Origin: Triticum aestivum
Taxonomy: Eukaryota; Streptophyta; Magnoliopsida; Poales; Poaceae
Direction: 5' to 3'
Assembly: GCF_018294505.1 (NCBI RefSeq)
Contig: NC_057795.1
Coordinates: 521,053,184 to 521,117,183 of the forward strand
Length of the DNA: 64,000 nucleotides
Below, one piece after another: positions 35,217 to 45,706 of this stretch; the stretch's first letter is position 1; each line of letters begins with the position of its first letter. Below the pieces are notes generated by a model. It saw only the letters and a program-made list of their open reading frames with translations, did not search any database and was not told the origin of the DNA. Made by a program: the position numbers and the translations under genes.

Positions 35217-36751
35217 TGATACGTATCCGTTGTATCTATAAATTTTGATTGTTCCATGCCAATATTCTTCAACTTTCATATACTTTTGGCAACTTTTTAT
35301 ACTATTTTTGGGACTAACATATTGATCCAGTGCCCAGTGCCAGTTCTTGTTTGTTGCATGTTTTATGTTTCAGCAGAAAACCAATATCAAACGGAATCCA
35401 AACGGGATAAAAACGGACGGAGAATTATTTTGGAATATTTGGGATTTTCCGGAGGAAGAATCAACACAAAACGGTGTCCGAGGTGGCCACGAGACAGGTT
35501 GGCACGCCCACCCCCTGGGCGCGCTTGGAACTCTCGTGGGCCACCCGTAAGGCAGTTGACGCTCTTCTTTTGCCACAAGAAAGCTAATTTTATGAGAAAA
35601 ATCCAGGCAAAAGATTCACCCCAATCGGAGTTACGGATCTCCATATATAAAAGAAACGGTGAAGGGGTAGAATCAGAGAACGCAGAAACAGAGAGATAGA
35701 TCCAATCTCGGAGGGGCTCTCGCCCCTCCCACACCATGGGAGCCAAGGACTAGTGGAGAAACCCTTCTCCCATCTAGGAAGAAGGTCAAGGAAGAAGAAT
35801 AAGAAGGGGGCCTCTCTCCCCCTTGCTTCCGGTGGCGCCGGAGCGCTGCCGGGGAGCATCATCATCACCGTGATCTTCACCAACACCGTCGTCATCTTCA
35901 CCAACATCTCCATCACCTTCCCCATTCTATATCCAACGGTCTACTCTCCTGCAACCCGCTATACCCTCTACTTGAACATGGTGCTTTATGCTTCATATTA
36001 TTATCCATTGATGTGTTGCCATCCTATGATGTTTTTGTAGATATTCGTTGTCATGTCGGTGATTGATGAATTGCTATGATTGGTTTGAGTTGCATGTTTT
36101 ATTATTGGTGTTGTCCTATTGTGCCCTCCATGTCGAGCAAGCGTGAGGGATTCCCGCTGTAGGGTTTGCAATATGGTTATGATTTACTTATGGTGGGTGG
36201 CGTCAGTGACAAAAGCACAGACCCGAGTAAGTAGGTTGTTTGCGTATGGGATAAAGGGGACTTGATACTTTAATGCTATGGTTGGGTTTTACCTTAATGA
36301 ATCTTTAGTAGTTGCGGATGCTTGCTGGAGTTCCAATCATAAGTGCATATGATCCAAGTAGAGAAAGTATGTTAGCTTATGCCTCTCCCACAAATAGAAT
36401 TGCAATAGTGATTACCGGTCTAGTAACGTAGTCAATTGCTTAGGGACAATTCCACAACTCCTACCACCACTTTTCCACACTCGCTATATTTACTTTATTG
36501 CATCTTTATCTAAACAGCCCCTAGTTTATATTTACATGCTCTTTATTATCTTGCAAACCTATCCTATCACACCTACAAAGTACTTCTAGTTTCATACTTG
36601 TTCTAGGTAAAGTGAACGTCAAGCGTGCGTAGAGTTGTATCGGTGGTCGATAGAACTTGAGGGAATATTTATTCTACCTTTAGCTCCTCGTTGGGTTCGA
36701 CATTCTTACTTATCGAAAACTGTTGCAATCCCCTACACTTGTGGGTTATCA
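35217..36751 (+). repeat. E 3' LTR
   Basis: 1535 bp, partner of 29191-30725, directly after the PPT, with a TATA-like CATATATAAAAG near 35643. TSD GACGC follows. Confidence 0.92.
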
Positions 36752-36756
36752 GACGC

Positions 36757-37531
36757 CCTCTGTACTGGAGTGGCTGGACTCCCTGCACTATGGATGTCGC
36801 CATAACCTCGACTATTGACAATCTAGACCGGGCAAGCGTCTTTATCTTACTCATTAATTGACGGACTTCCGTGCTATGTTTCTCCCCGAGGCTCCGAGGG
36901 TGCCAGCCGTAGCGTTTCTTCAATGGAGCACTTGAAAATTCAGGTAGACCCATTCGGACTGGGTCGGGAAGGGAGACATCCTTAATATAGAACCATTCAG
37001 AAGGCCACTCTTCGGATGCCTTCTTCGGCGTGCCGGACAGGTATCCGGTCCCAGCTATGCGCCATACCTCTGCGCCGCCCACTTGAAATATTGATCCCTC
37101 TTGATTACGAGGGATGAGGCAAAATAGCTTCTTCCATAAATCAAAGTGGGCCTCACAACCCAGGAATAGCTCACAAAGAGCAACATAACCCGCAATGTGC
37201 AGGATGGAGGCATGGATGAAGTTGTGCAGTTGGAGGCCATAATACTCCAGAAGCCCTTGGAGGAACGGATGGATAGGAAATCCGACGCCTCTCAATAATT
37301 AGGGAACCAAGCATACTCTTTCCCCCTGGATGGGTTGGGGAAATTCTCCGCCTACTCCCCCCTCCCCCCGTCGAAGGAAGCCAATCCGGCTCGAACAGGG
37401 ACTAGATCTGCGGGATGAATAAATCCCTGTGTCTGCAGCTTCACTAGCTGGTTGTGGGATACAGAACACTTTTCCCAATCGCCTTTTTTGGGGCCGTGAG
37501 GACGGGAGGAAGAGCTGGGAGCGCTATCCAT
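36757..37531 (-). pseudogene. F antisense ORF, first exon
   Basis: Starts at ATG 37531 on the minus strand, opposite to pol. It has a Ser/Pro-rich start, then a conserved globular part with GFPIHPF, LLEYYGLQLHNF, LCELFLGCEAHFDLW and the WFYIKD block, resembling PF04195 'putative gypsy type transposon' proteins. A frameshift lies near 37300-37370. The exon continues in frame at 29185 when E is removed. A TATA-like element lies about 75 bp upstream, between the ATG and the 3' LTR, so it may have been transcribed on its own. The G copy at 61509 has the same layout but quite different residues. Confidence 0.7.
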
Positions 37532-37605
37532 GTTGGGGTGGTTTCTACTAGCAAGCTCTGAGGATTCTGCGCTTGGTGTGGGCTGGATATGAAGATCCCC
37601 ATCTC

Positions 37606-37613
37606 TTTAAATA
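37606..37613 (-). promoter_or_regulatory. TATA-like box of F antisense gene
   Basis: TATTTAAA on the minus strand, about 75 bp upstream of ATG 37531 and inside the element, not in the LTR. Supported by the matching arrangement in G. Confidence 0.5.
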
Positions 37614-37856
37614 GACAACTTTCTCACATGGTCAGGGTGGTATGTGCAAAAATGCCCCGACCTCTCATATTCGCTCGACACGTGGAAGCTCAAATCATGA
37701 AGGTGTAGCAGCCGATGAGCGCGACATTAAATGAAAAGCCGGATACTGCTCTTTAGGTCAGGTACTTTGAAGTATTCGGAGAAGGAACCCGCCTTGCAAT
37801 GCCGAAGACAATCTGCGCACTGGACACCTCGTCATTGAACCTGGTTCGGGGGCTAC

Positions 37857-38324
37857 TGAGGGAGTCCTGGATTAAGGGGTCCTCGGATAGCCGGACTATT
37901 AACATGGGCCGAACTGTTGGCTATGAAGATACAAGACAGAAGACTTCTTCCCGTGTCCGGATGGGACTCTCCTTTATGTGGATGGCAAGCTTGGTGATTC
38001 GGATATGTAGATTCCTTTCTCTATAACCGACTTTGTATAACCCTAGTCCCCTCCGGTGTCTATATAAACCGGAGGGTTTAGTCCGTAGAGGCAATCATAA
38101 TCATAGGCTAGACTTCTAGGGTTTTAGCCATTACAATATCGTGGTAGATCAACTCTTGTAATACTCATATTCATCAAGATCAATCAAGCAGGAAGTAGGG
38201 TATTACCTCCATAGAGAGGGCCCGAACCTGGGTAAACATTGTGTCCCCCGCCTCCTATTACCATTAGCCTTAGACGCACAGTTTGGGACCCCCTACCCGA
38301 GATCCGCCGGTTTTGACACCGACG
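37857..38324 (+). repeat. F 3' LTR
   Basis: 468 bp, begins TGAGGGAGTCC after a PPT and ends ...CACCGACG (final A changed to G). Confidence 0.92.
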
Positions 38325-38329
38325 ATGGG

Positions 38330-38504
38330 ATTATCCACAAAATAGTGCCTCATAATTCTGTTGTCGACATCGATCTTATCCCTCCAAATTTTCTGCCGAC
38401 CCACCATGCTTCAGTTTTTTATTGATGTGCATAGCAAGGATCATTGCAAGGTCCTCCTCTTCAATATCAAATTCTTCTTCGGAAGAATCATATGACAAAT
38501 TCAT
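38330..38504 (-). pseudogene. Harbinger transposase, N-terminal part
   Basis: Minus-strand ORF from ATG at 38504. It is acidic at first (Ser/Glu/Asp-rich), then matches the typical Harbinger segment ending MRHYFVDNP directly at the F insertion. The last codons before the insertion and the first ones at 20726 join in frame when one target copy is removed. One further frameshift lies near 38400-38420. A possible GC-rich 5' leader extends to about 38880. Confidence 0.7.
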
Positions 38505-39025
38505 CTACAATGTTGAATTTAAACTAGTCTATAAAAACTACAAACAACATGCACCAAATTCATGTAAAAAATGTGAAGTTGAAGCAATACATACCTTGCA
38601 AGCATTTTGTCGAACACCTTGTGGGCGCCGAGCGACAGTGGGCGGCCGGGGACTGTTTGTCAGAGGAATTGCGCGCGCAAGGGGCGGCGGCGATTAGAGG
38701 GAGAAGGAGGAAGCAGCGGCGGCGCGGGGATACGCCAGGGAAGCGCCAGAATGGTCGCCGGAACAAATGGGATGGTTCCGGCGGTGGCGCCAGTGCTTGG
38801 ATTGGGGTAGGTGGAAGTCACGAGCGGGTGCTCGAGTGCGCAGCGCGTGGGAGCGGGCGCGGCAAATAAACGGCGCATGATGCCATTTTAGCCCACGTGC
38901 TGAACTACTTATTCTGCGCGCGCGATTGTAGCGCCTCCGCTGGAGCTCCCTGAGCGGTTGCGCGCGCGCAAAAAACCCAAATTTTTTAACGCGACGCTTA
39001 TATAGTGCGACTGTTGGAGATGCTC
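38505..39025 (-). other. Harbinger 5' leader and right terminus
   Basis: From the transposase start to the right terminal inverted repeat. GC-rich, CpG-rich DNA around 38620-38880 may be the transposase promoter/first exon. The end contains the TIR. Confidence 0.55.
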
Positions 39026-39257
39026 TAAAAATGTCTTTGTTTGTTTGCTGATCCACAGTTGTTTTTAGTTTCAATCGATTGCTCAGAGCCGCTGGATTAG
39101 GATCCAACCAACCTAGGGATTGGGTGACAGGTAGGATCAACCCAACCCCCTAGTGGATTAGTCCCCTACAACTAAAAAATGCCTTGGGAAATTATAAAAT
39201 GAGCGTCTCCGCCTTTGACTTGCCCTGATCTAGCTAAGAGCAACTCTAGCAGAGCCT
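39026..39257. other. Unassigned spacer with a second Harbinger-like terminus
   Basis: Short low-copy sequence. At its end TAA (39235-39237) is followed by GAGCAACTCTAGCAGAGCC, which looks like the terminus of another Harbinger-type element, cut at once by LTR X at 39258. No gene. Confidence 0.4.
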
Positions 39258-39529
39258 TGATGAGTCCATTTTACATCATGCTTTTATATTGATATTTATT
39301 GGATTATGGGCTGTTATTACACATTATGGTACAATACTTATGTCTTTGATCTCTTATTTACAAGGTTTACATGAAGAGGGAGAATGCCGGTAGCTGGAAT
39401 TCTGGACCGGAAAGAGTGCAAACCTGAGAGACCAATTCTGCACAACTCCAAAAGTCCTAAAAATTTATGTAGAATTATTTTGGAATATATAAAAAATACA
39501 GGGCGAAGAAAATTCCAGAGGGGGCCCAC
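39258..39529 (+). mobile_element. LTR X, left piece
   Basis: Starts TGATGAGTCCATTTTACATC, an LTR-type beginning of a Triticeae gypsy family, and stops at the A insertion. The sequence resumes at 58969 after TSD CCCAC. The 3' end of the LTR lies beyond D and is outside the window. Confidence 0.7.
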
Positions 39530-41083
39530 TGATACATCTCCAACGTATCTATAATTTTTGATTGTTCCATGCTATTATATTATCTGTTTTGGATGTTTAA
39601 TGGGCTTTACTATGCACTTTTATTTTATTTTTGGGACTAACCTATTAACCGGAGACCCAATGCAAATTGCTTTTTTTGTGCCTATGTCAGTGTTTCGCAG
39701 AAAAGGAATATCAAACGGAGTCCAAACAGAATGAAACCTTTGGGAGAATCATTTTTGGAACAAACGCAATCCAGGAGACTTGGAGTGGACGTCAAGGAAG
39801 CAACAAGGCGGCCACGAGGTAGGAGGGCGCCCCCAGGGGGGTAGGCGCACCGTCCACCCTCGTGGGCCCCTCGTGGCTCCCCTGACCGACTTCTTTCGCC
39901 TATATATACTCATATACCCTGAAAACATCCGAGAGCACCACACAACCCTATTTCCACCGCCGCAACCTTCTGTACCCATGAGATCCCATCTTGGGGCCTT
40001 TTTCGGTACTCCGCCGGGGGGGGAATCGATCACGGAGGGCTTCTACATCAACACCATAGCCTCTCCTATGAAGTCTGAGTAGTTTACCTCAGACCTTTGG
40101 GTCCATAGTTATTAGCTAGATGGCTTCTTCTCTCTCTTTGGATCTCAATACAAAGTTCTCCTCGATCTTCTTGGAGATCTATTTGATGTAATACTTTTTG
40201 CGATGTGTTTGTCGAGATCCGATGAATTGTGGGTTTATGATCAAGATTATCTATGAACACCGAATTCTTTTATGTATGATTTGTTATCTTTGTAAGTCTC
40301 TTTGAATTATTAGTTTGGTTTGGCCTACCAGATTGATCTTTCTTGCAATGGGAGAAGTGCTTAGCTTTGGGTTCAATCTTGCGGTGTCCTTTCCCAGTGA
40401 CAGCAGGGGAAGCAAGGCATGTATTGTATTGTTGTCATCGAGGATAAAAAGATAGGGTTTATATCATATTGCTTGAGTTTATCCCTCTACATCATGTCAT
40501 CTTGCCTAATGTGTTACTCTGTTCTTATGAACTTAATACTCTAGATGCATGCTGGATAGCGGTCGATGTATGGAGTAATAGTAGTAGATGCAGAATCGTT
40601 TTGATCTACTTGTCGCGGGCGTGATGCCTAGATACATGATCATACCTAGATATCTCATAACTATGCACTTTTCTATCAATTGCTCGACAGTAATTTGTTC
40701 ATCCACCATAATACTTATGCTATCTTAGAGAGGCCACTAGTGAAACCTATGGCCCCCGGGTCTATTTTCCATCATATAAGTTTCCGATCTATTTTATATT
40801 GCAATCTTTAGTTTCCAATGTATATCATAAAAAGACCAAAAAATATTTATCTTATTATCTATATCAGATCTCACTTTTGCAAGTGGCCATGAAGGGATTG
40901 GCAACCCCTTTATCGCATTGGTTGCAAGGTTCTTATTTGTTTGTGCAGGTACGAGGGATTTGGTGTAGCCTCCTACTGGATTGATACCTTGGTTCTCAAA
41001 AACTGAGGGAAATACTTACGCTACTTTGCTGCATCACCCTTTCCTCTTCGAGGGAAAAACCAACGCATGCTCAAGAGGTAGCA
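39530..41083 (+). repeat. A 5' LTR
   Basis: 1554 bp, TGATACATCTCCAACG to ...CTCAAGAGGTAGCA, with a TATATATA box at 39901-39908. Confidence 0.92.
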
Positions 41084-41094
41084 AGAAGGATTTC

Positions 41095-41112
41095 TGGCGC
41101 CGTTGCCGGGGA
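41095..41112 (+). other. A primer-binding site, tRNA-Asp type
   Basis: TGGCGCCGTTGCCGGGGA, 11 bp after the LTR, identical to the E site. Confidence 0.88.
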
Positions 41113-41306
41113 GTCTACGCACAAGTCAAGACATACCAAATACCCATCACAAACTATTATCCCTCGCATTACATTATTAGCCATTTGTCTCTCATTTTCC
41201 TCTCACCCACTTCACCCTTGCCGTTTTATTCGCCCTCTTTTTCCTGTTCGCCTCTTTTTTGCTTGCTTCTTGTGTGCTCGTGTGTTAGATCGTTTATTTC
41301 GCCGTC

Positions 41307-41840
41307 ATGGCTAGCTCTTTCTCCCTTCCTTCGTCTCCCGATTTTGAAGTCCTCCACTTCAAACAAAGACATGGAGAAAACTTAAAAGATGCTTGGTATA
41401 GGATGATAGAATCCTATCATAGTTGCACTATAGAGGGAGATTTCAAGATTTTACTTTGCAACTTTTATGTTGGGCTAACCATATCCCATAGACAACTCCT
41501 TGATTTTGCCGCCAAAGGGAATTTTATTGAAATTGATCCTAGTATTGCTTATGAAATTATAGAGGGGATAGTAGGATTACTTCCCCCACAAAAGGGACCA
41601 CCCCTTACTCAAGAAGGAACCCAAATCTTAGAGAAATTATGTGAATTGCAAAAATTTATTGAACCTCTTAAAAATGTTGGTGGGAATCTCAACCACATGA
41701 ATACATTGATTACACTTTGCAATAAGCAGTTGGATGCTCTAGATCTAAAGATCTCCGAGCATGAAGGAAAACGCAAGGAACCTCCCGGATATGAGCATAA
41801 CTCCATCAAAAAGATAAATACCAAAGATGGTAATACCTAG
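41307..41840 (+). CDS. A gag-like ORF (177 aa), intact frame
   Basis: Open from ATG 41307 to the stop at 41838-41840. The N-terminus (FEVLHFKQRHGENLKDAWYR) matches the start of the retrotransposon gag-like proteins of Triticeae gypsy elements. The middle is hydrophobic/acidic and the C-terminus Lys/Glu-rich. There is no zinc knuckle, protease or RT. The leader before the ATG and the sequence after the stop are homologous to those of element C, but the ORF itself is not. It is shorter than a usual full gag, so it is either a gag N-terminal remnant or a specialised protein of a non-autonomous element. It is uninterrupted, with B inserted 49 bp past the stop. Confidence 0.65.
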   Translation: MASSFSLPSSPDFEVLHFKQRHGENLKDAWYRMIESYHSCTIEGDFKILLCNFYVGLTISHRQLLDFAAKGNFIEIDPSIAYEIIEGIVGLLPPQKGPPLTQEGTQILEKLCELQKFIEPLKNVGGNLNHMNTLITLCNKQLDALDLKISEHEGKRKEPPGYEHNSIKKINTKDGNT

Positions 41841-41889
41841 ATCTATTCTTGTTTTTATGCCTAGGTAGGGACATTAAACGGTAGCGCTT

Positions 41890-42754
41890 TGATGTGAACT
41901 GGGGACCCGATCTTTCGATGAGAAAGGATAACTATGATTTTGGGTGGGACTTGACCCTCACGATCCGGCAACCAACCGTACAGGGAGAACCGTACACGAC
42001 TGATATCCACGACAATTGCTGAACCAACTCCACGGCGTTATCGACCGAGCCAATGGCGCAATCGACCTATCCACGAAGGATTTTTCCTGCAAGCAAATTG
42101 AAGAACATGCAAGAAAATAATAGCCAAGCAATCTCAAAATTGTGAATATGCTAGATGGGATTAATCTCACAAGATGGGGTTCCAATAGGATGTCTTGACG
42201 GTCGCACTAGCCACTACGAGCAAAGACAAATAAAAGTAGCAATTTACTGAAGGAGTACAGATGCGGACGAGCTATTTACTGAAGGAGTACAGACGCGGAC
42301 GAGTACGTAGACATGTTCCACCCGGTCTGCCGATCGAAGGAAATTGTCAACGAGTTGGACAAAGGCCGAAGCTGTAGGCCCTGGCACGTGAGGAGACTTG
42401 GTGCAGCCCACAATCCCATGGCCCACATCGCTGATATTGATCAATGGTTTCAAATCAAAAGTCCTTTGCTCCTTATGCACTCCACGTGACATCTGTGATG
42501 GATGGGATGGTTCGGTGGGCATGCATACAAGGATGATGGAACACATGCATGCAAGGGTTACTCCATCTGATTTTAAAACAAAGTATTCCCTTGCTTCTTC
42601 CGTTCTTTTATTCCTGAGTACAAGTAAATTGCAACATGAGTGTAATATCATATTTCTGTTAGTTAAATAATATGTCCAAAGGAACAGAAGTACCTGGTTA
42701 ATAATTTTCTGTGTAATATTTGTAGATGTTTCTATGATAGCTATGTCCACATCA
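41890..42754 (-). repeat. B 3' LTR
   Basis: 865 bp. It differs from the partner by a deletion and a short local duplication (ATTTACTGAAGGAGTACAG twice, about 42242-42292). Confidence 0.88.
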
Positions 42755-43907
42755 TCCTCCCTTCCTTGAAAACAAAGCCGTCCTCGGCTTTCATTTATCT
42801 GAAACACATTATAGAGCAATGCAAAAATAGATGTGACATATTTAGGCCGTTTCGATGGCGTTAGCTTATGAGGGTGAAATAAATTTGTAACAACACAATT
42901 AGGAATACCATGAATTTTTTTATCCCACACAGATTCTATGTATGAATTAAGGGGGCACAAATGAACCACCTGAGCATGCGATATGTCTAGTTCAAAAGTT
43001 GAGACAGACAATGGAAAAATTTCAGAATTGATCGCAAGCATACTATGCATAGCATGATCTGTTGATTTAGCTTTCCCATCATTTATTATATCATCAGGGG
43101 TCATTAGAAACAAGTTAATGGTTTTTCCTTCAAACATGAGAGTATACAAATTTGTTCTACCATGATGGGTAACACTATTATCATATTGCCAAGGTCGACC
43201 TAACAATAAAGAACAAGCTTGCATAGGTACAACATCACAGTCAACATAATCATGATATGAACCAAGTGTAAAATGTACTCTCACACGACGTGTTACCTAT
43301 AACTTACCACAGTCGTTGAACCATTGGATGTAATATGGATTGGGGTGTCGCGTAGTTGCGAGGCAAAGCTTCTCTACCATCTCTATACTCGCTAAATTAT
43401 TGCAGCTCCCAACATCAATGATCACACGAACTGAATGCCCTTTGACAATGAACTTAGTTTGAAAAATATTATGGCGTTGATGTAACTCGGCATGCCCCAC
43501 CTGGGCACTAAGTACCCGCATGGTTACAAGGCTTGGATACTGGTCTGCCATATCAGCATGAATATGTATCTCCTCCATGTCATTCTCCTTAGTGTCACCT
43601 GCATTATTAGTGGCTAGCATAGCACAAGTATCTTCATCCAAATCACTGGTAGATGAGTACTCACCATCTTCCCGCACAATGAATGTTCGTTTATTTGGAT
43701 AGTCCTTCATCAAGTACCCGCCACCTTTGCATATATGACACTTCATATCTCTTGTGCATCTACGTGCTAGAGATATTGCTTTCGAAGCCGCAGAGGATTG
43801 TGGAGTTGATTTTGAACTTGTTGGGAATACACCATTGTTCGAGATATGTGGTGTTGCCTCGGTAGTGGGTGGGATAGTTGGAGAGTGTGTCCATGATGAG
43901 TGACGAC
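42755..43907 (-). pseudogene. B gag end and protease
   Basis: Minus-strand continuation of the gag-pro ORF after C is removed; the join through ACGAC is in frame. From right to left: a Ser/Thr/Pro-rich linker, a zinc-knuckle relic (CHICKGGGYLMKDY, where the usual His and last Cys are both Tyr), an acidic linker, then a retropepsin-like part with IIDVGSCNNLAS (the D-x-G active site is present) and SLLLGRPW. One in-frame TAG lies at 43297-43299 between the two protease motifs. After the protease a short tail leads to the PPT, with no RT. Non-functional in this copy. Confidence 0.75.
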
Positions 43908-45479
43908 TGATACGTCTCCAACGTATCTATAATTTTTGATTGTTCCATGCTATAATATTACCCCTTTTGGATGTTTATGGGCTTTATTTTACACATTTAT
44001 ATCATTTTTGGGACTAACCTACTAACCGGAGGCCCAGCCCGTATTGCTGTTTTTTTTGCCTATTTCAGTATTTCGAAGAAAAGGAATATCAAATGGAGTC
44101 CAAACGGAATGAAACCTTCGGGAGCGTGATTTTTGGAACGAACGTGATCCGAAGAACTTGGAGTGCAAGTCAAGCAACAAACGAGGCGGCCAGAAGATAG
44201 GAGGGCGCGCCCACCCCTCCTGGGCGCGCCCCTGTCTCCTGGCCCCACGAGCAGCCACCGACGTACTTCTTCCTCCTATATATACCTACGTACCCTGAAA
44301 ACATCCAGGGAGCAACCGAAACACAATTTCCACCAATGTAACATTCTGTATCCACGAGATCCTATCTTGGAGCCTTCGCCGGTGCTTCACCGGAGGGGGA
44401 ATCGACCATGGAGGGCTTCTACATCAACACCATAGCCCCTCCGATGAGTTGTGAGTGGTTTATCACAGACCTTCGGGTCCATAGTTATTAGCTAGATGGC
44501 TTCCTCTCTCTTTTTGGATCTCAATACAATGTTCTCCCCCTCTCTTGTGGAGATCTATTCGATGTAAACTCTTTTTGCGGTGTGTTTGTCGAGATCTGAT
44601 GAAATTGTGGGTTTATGATCAATTTTATCTATGAGAAATATTTGAATCTTCTCTGAATTCTTTTATGTATAATTGAGTTATCTTTGCAAGTCTCTTCGAA
44701 TTATCAGTTTGGTTTGGCCTACTAGATTGATCTTTCTTTCCATGGGAGAAGTGCTTAGCTTTGGGTTCAATCTTGTTGTGTCCTTACCCAGTGACAGAAA
44801 GGGTAGCAAGGCACGTATTGTATTGTTGCCATCGAGGATAAAAAGATGGGGTTTATATCATATTGCATGAGTTTATCCCTCTACATCATGTCATATTTCT
44901 TAGTGCGTTACTCTGTTCTTATGAAATTAATACTCTAGATGCATGCTGGATAGCGGTCGATGTGTGGAGTAATAGTAGTAGATGCAGGCAGGAGTCGGTC
45001 CACTTGTCACGGACGTGATGCCTATATACATGATCATGCCTAGATAATCTCATAATGATTCGCTTTTCTATCAATTGCTCGACAGTAATTTGTTCACCCA
45101 CCGTAATACTTATGCTATCTTGAGAGAAGCCACTAGTGAAACCTATGCCCCCCGGGTCTATCTTTTATCATATAAGCTTTCAATCTACTTTGCATCTTTA
45201 CTTTTTGTATCTATATTATAAAATACCAAAAATATATTTATCTTATCATATTATCTCTATTAGATCTTATTTTTGCAACTGGTCGTGAAGGGATTGACAA
45301 CCCCTTTATTGTGTTGGTTGCGAGTTCTTTGTTTGTTTGTGTAGGTGCGTGGGACTTTTGAGAAGCCCCGTACTGGATTGATACCTTGGTTCTCAAAAAC
45401 TGAGGGAAATACTTACGCTACTATTGCTGCATCACCCTTTCCTCTTCAAGGAAAACCAACGCAAGCTCAAGACGTAGCA
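43908..45479 (+). repeat. C 5' LTR
   Basis: 1572 bp, TGATACGTCTCCAACG to ...CTCAAGACGTAGCA. TATA-like run at 44277-44284. Confidence 0.93.
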
Positions 45480-45490
45480 AGAAGGAATTC

Positions 45491-45508
45491 TGGCGCCATT
45501 ACCGGGGA
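45491..45508 (+). other. C primer-binding site, tRNA-Asp type
   Basis: TGGCGCCATTACCGGGGA, two mismatches from the tRNA-Asp-complementary site in A and E. Confidence 0.8.
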
Positions 45509-45706
45509 GGTCTTCGCTCAAGTCAAGACATACCAAGTACCCATCACAAACTCATCTCCCTCGCATTTATATTATTTGCCATTTGCCTCTCGTTTTCTTC
45601 TCCCCCACTTCACCCTTGCCGTTTTATTTGCCCTCTCTTTCCCAATCTCTCTCTCCTTTTTTGCTTGCCTTTTTCTGTTTGCTTGTGTGTTGGATTACTT
45701 GTTGCC

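Larger units (their letters stand above)
29191..36751 (+). mobile_element. E: non-autonomous Sabrina-like LTR element
   Basis: Two 1535-bp LTRs (29191-30725 and 35217-36751), each beginning TGATACGT and ending GGGTTATCA, with a perfect TSD GACGC (29186-29190 and 36752-36756). It has a tRNA-Asp-type PBS, one broken ORF and a 3.1-kb noncoding 3' region ending in PPT TTAAGCTTGGGGATGC. No protease, RT or integrase is present. It interrupts the antisense ORF of F, whose frame is restored when E and one target copy are removed. Confidence 0.92.
20727..38324 (+). mobile_element. F: Fatima-like Ty3/gypsy element, decayed, carrying nested E
   Basis: LTRs at 20727-21195 and 37857-38324 (469 and 468 bp) begin TGAGGGAGTCC and end ...CACCGACA, except that the last base of the right LTR is G. 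Targets are ACAGG (20722-20726) and ATGGG (38325-38329), two mismatches apart, but both restore the Harbinger reading frame. Order: 5' LTR, gag remnant, protease, RT, RNase H, integrase, noncoding module, antisense multi-exon ORF, PPT (ttcgggggctac), 3' LTR. Protease before RT and RT before integrase make it Ty3/gypsy. Many stops mean it is dead. E (29191-36751) is inserted in the antisense ORF. Confidence 0.88.
19344..39025 (-). mobile_element. PIF/Harbinger transposon, split by element F
   Basis: The left terminus contains GCATCTCCAACAG (about 19347 on) and the right terminus is its inverse, CTGTTGGAGATGC (to about 39023), with a second shared block near GCGTTAAAAAA. The right end is followed by TAA (39026-39028), the 3-bp Harbinger-type target. 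The left TSD copy is not intact. Without the 17.6-kb insertion (20727-38324) the element is about 2.1 kb, with one transposase on the minus strand. It sits about 330 bp downstream of the small gene. Confidence 0.8.
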
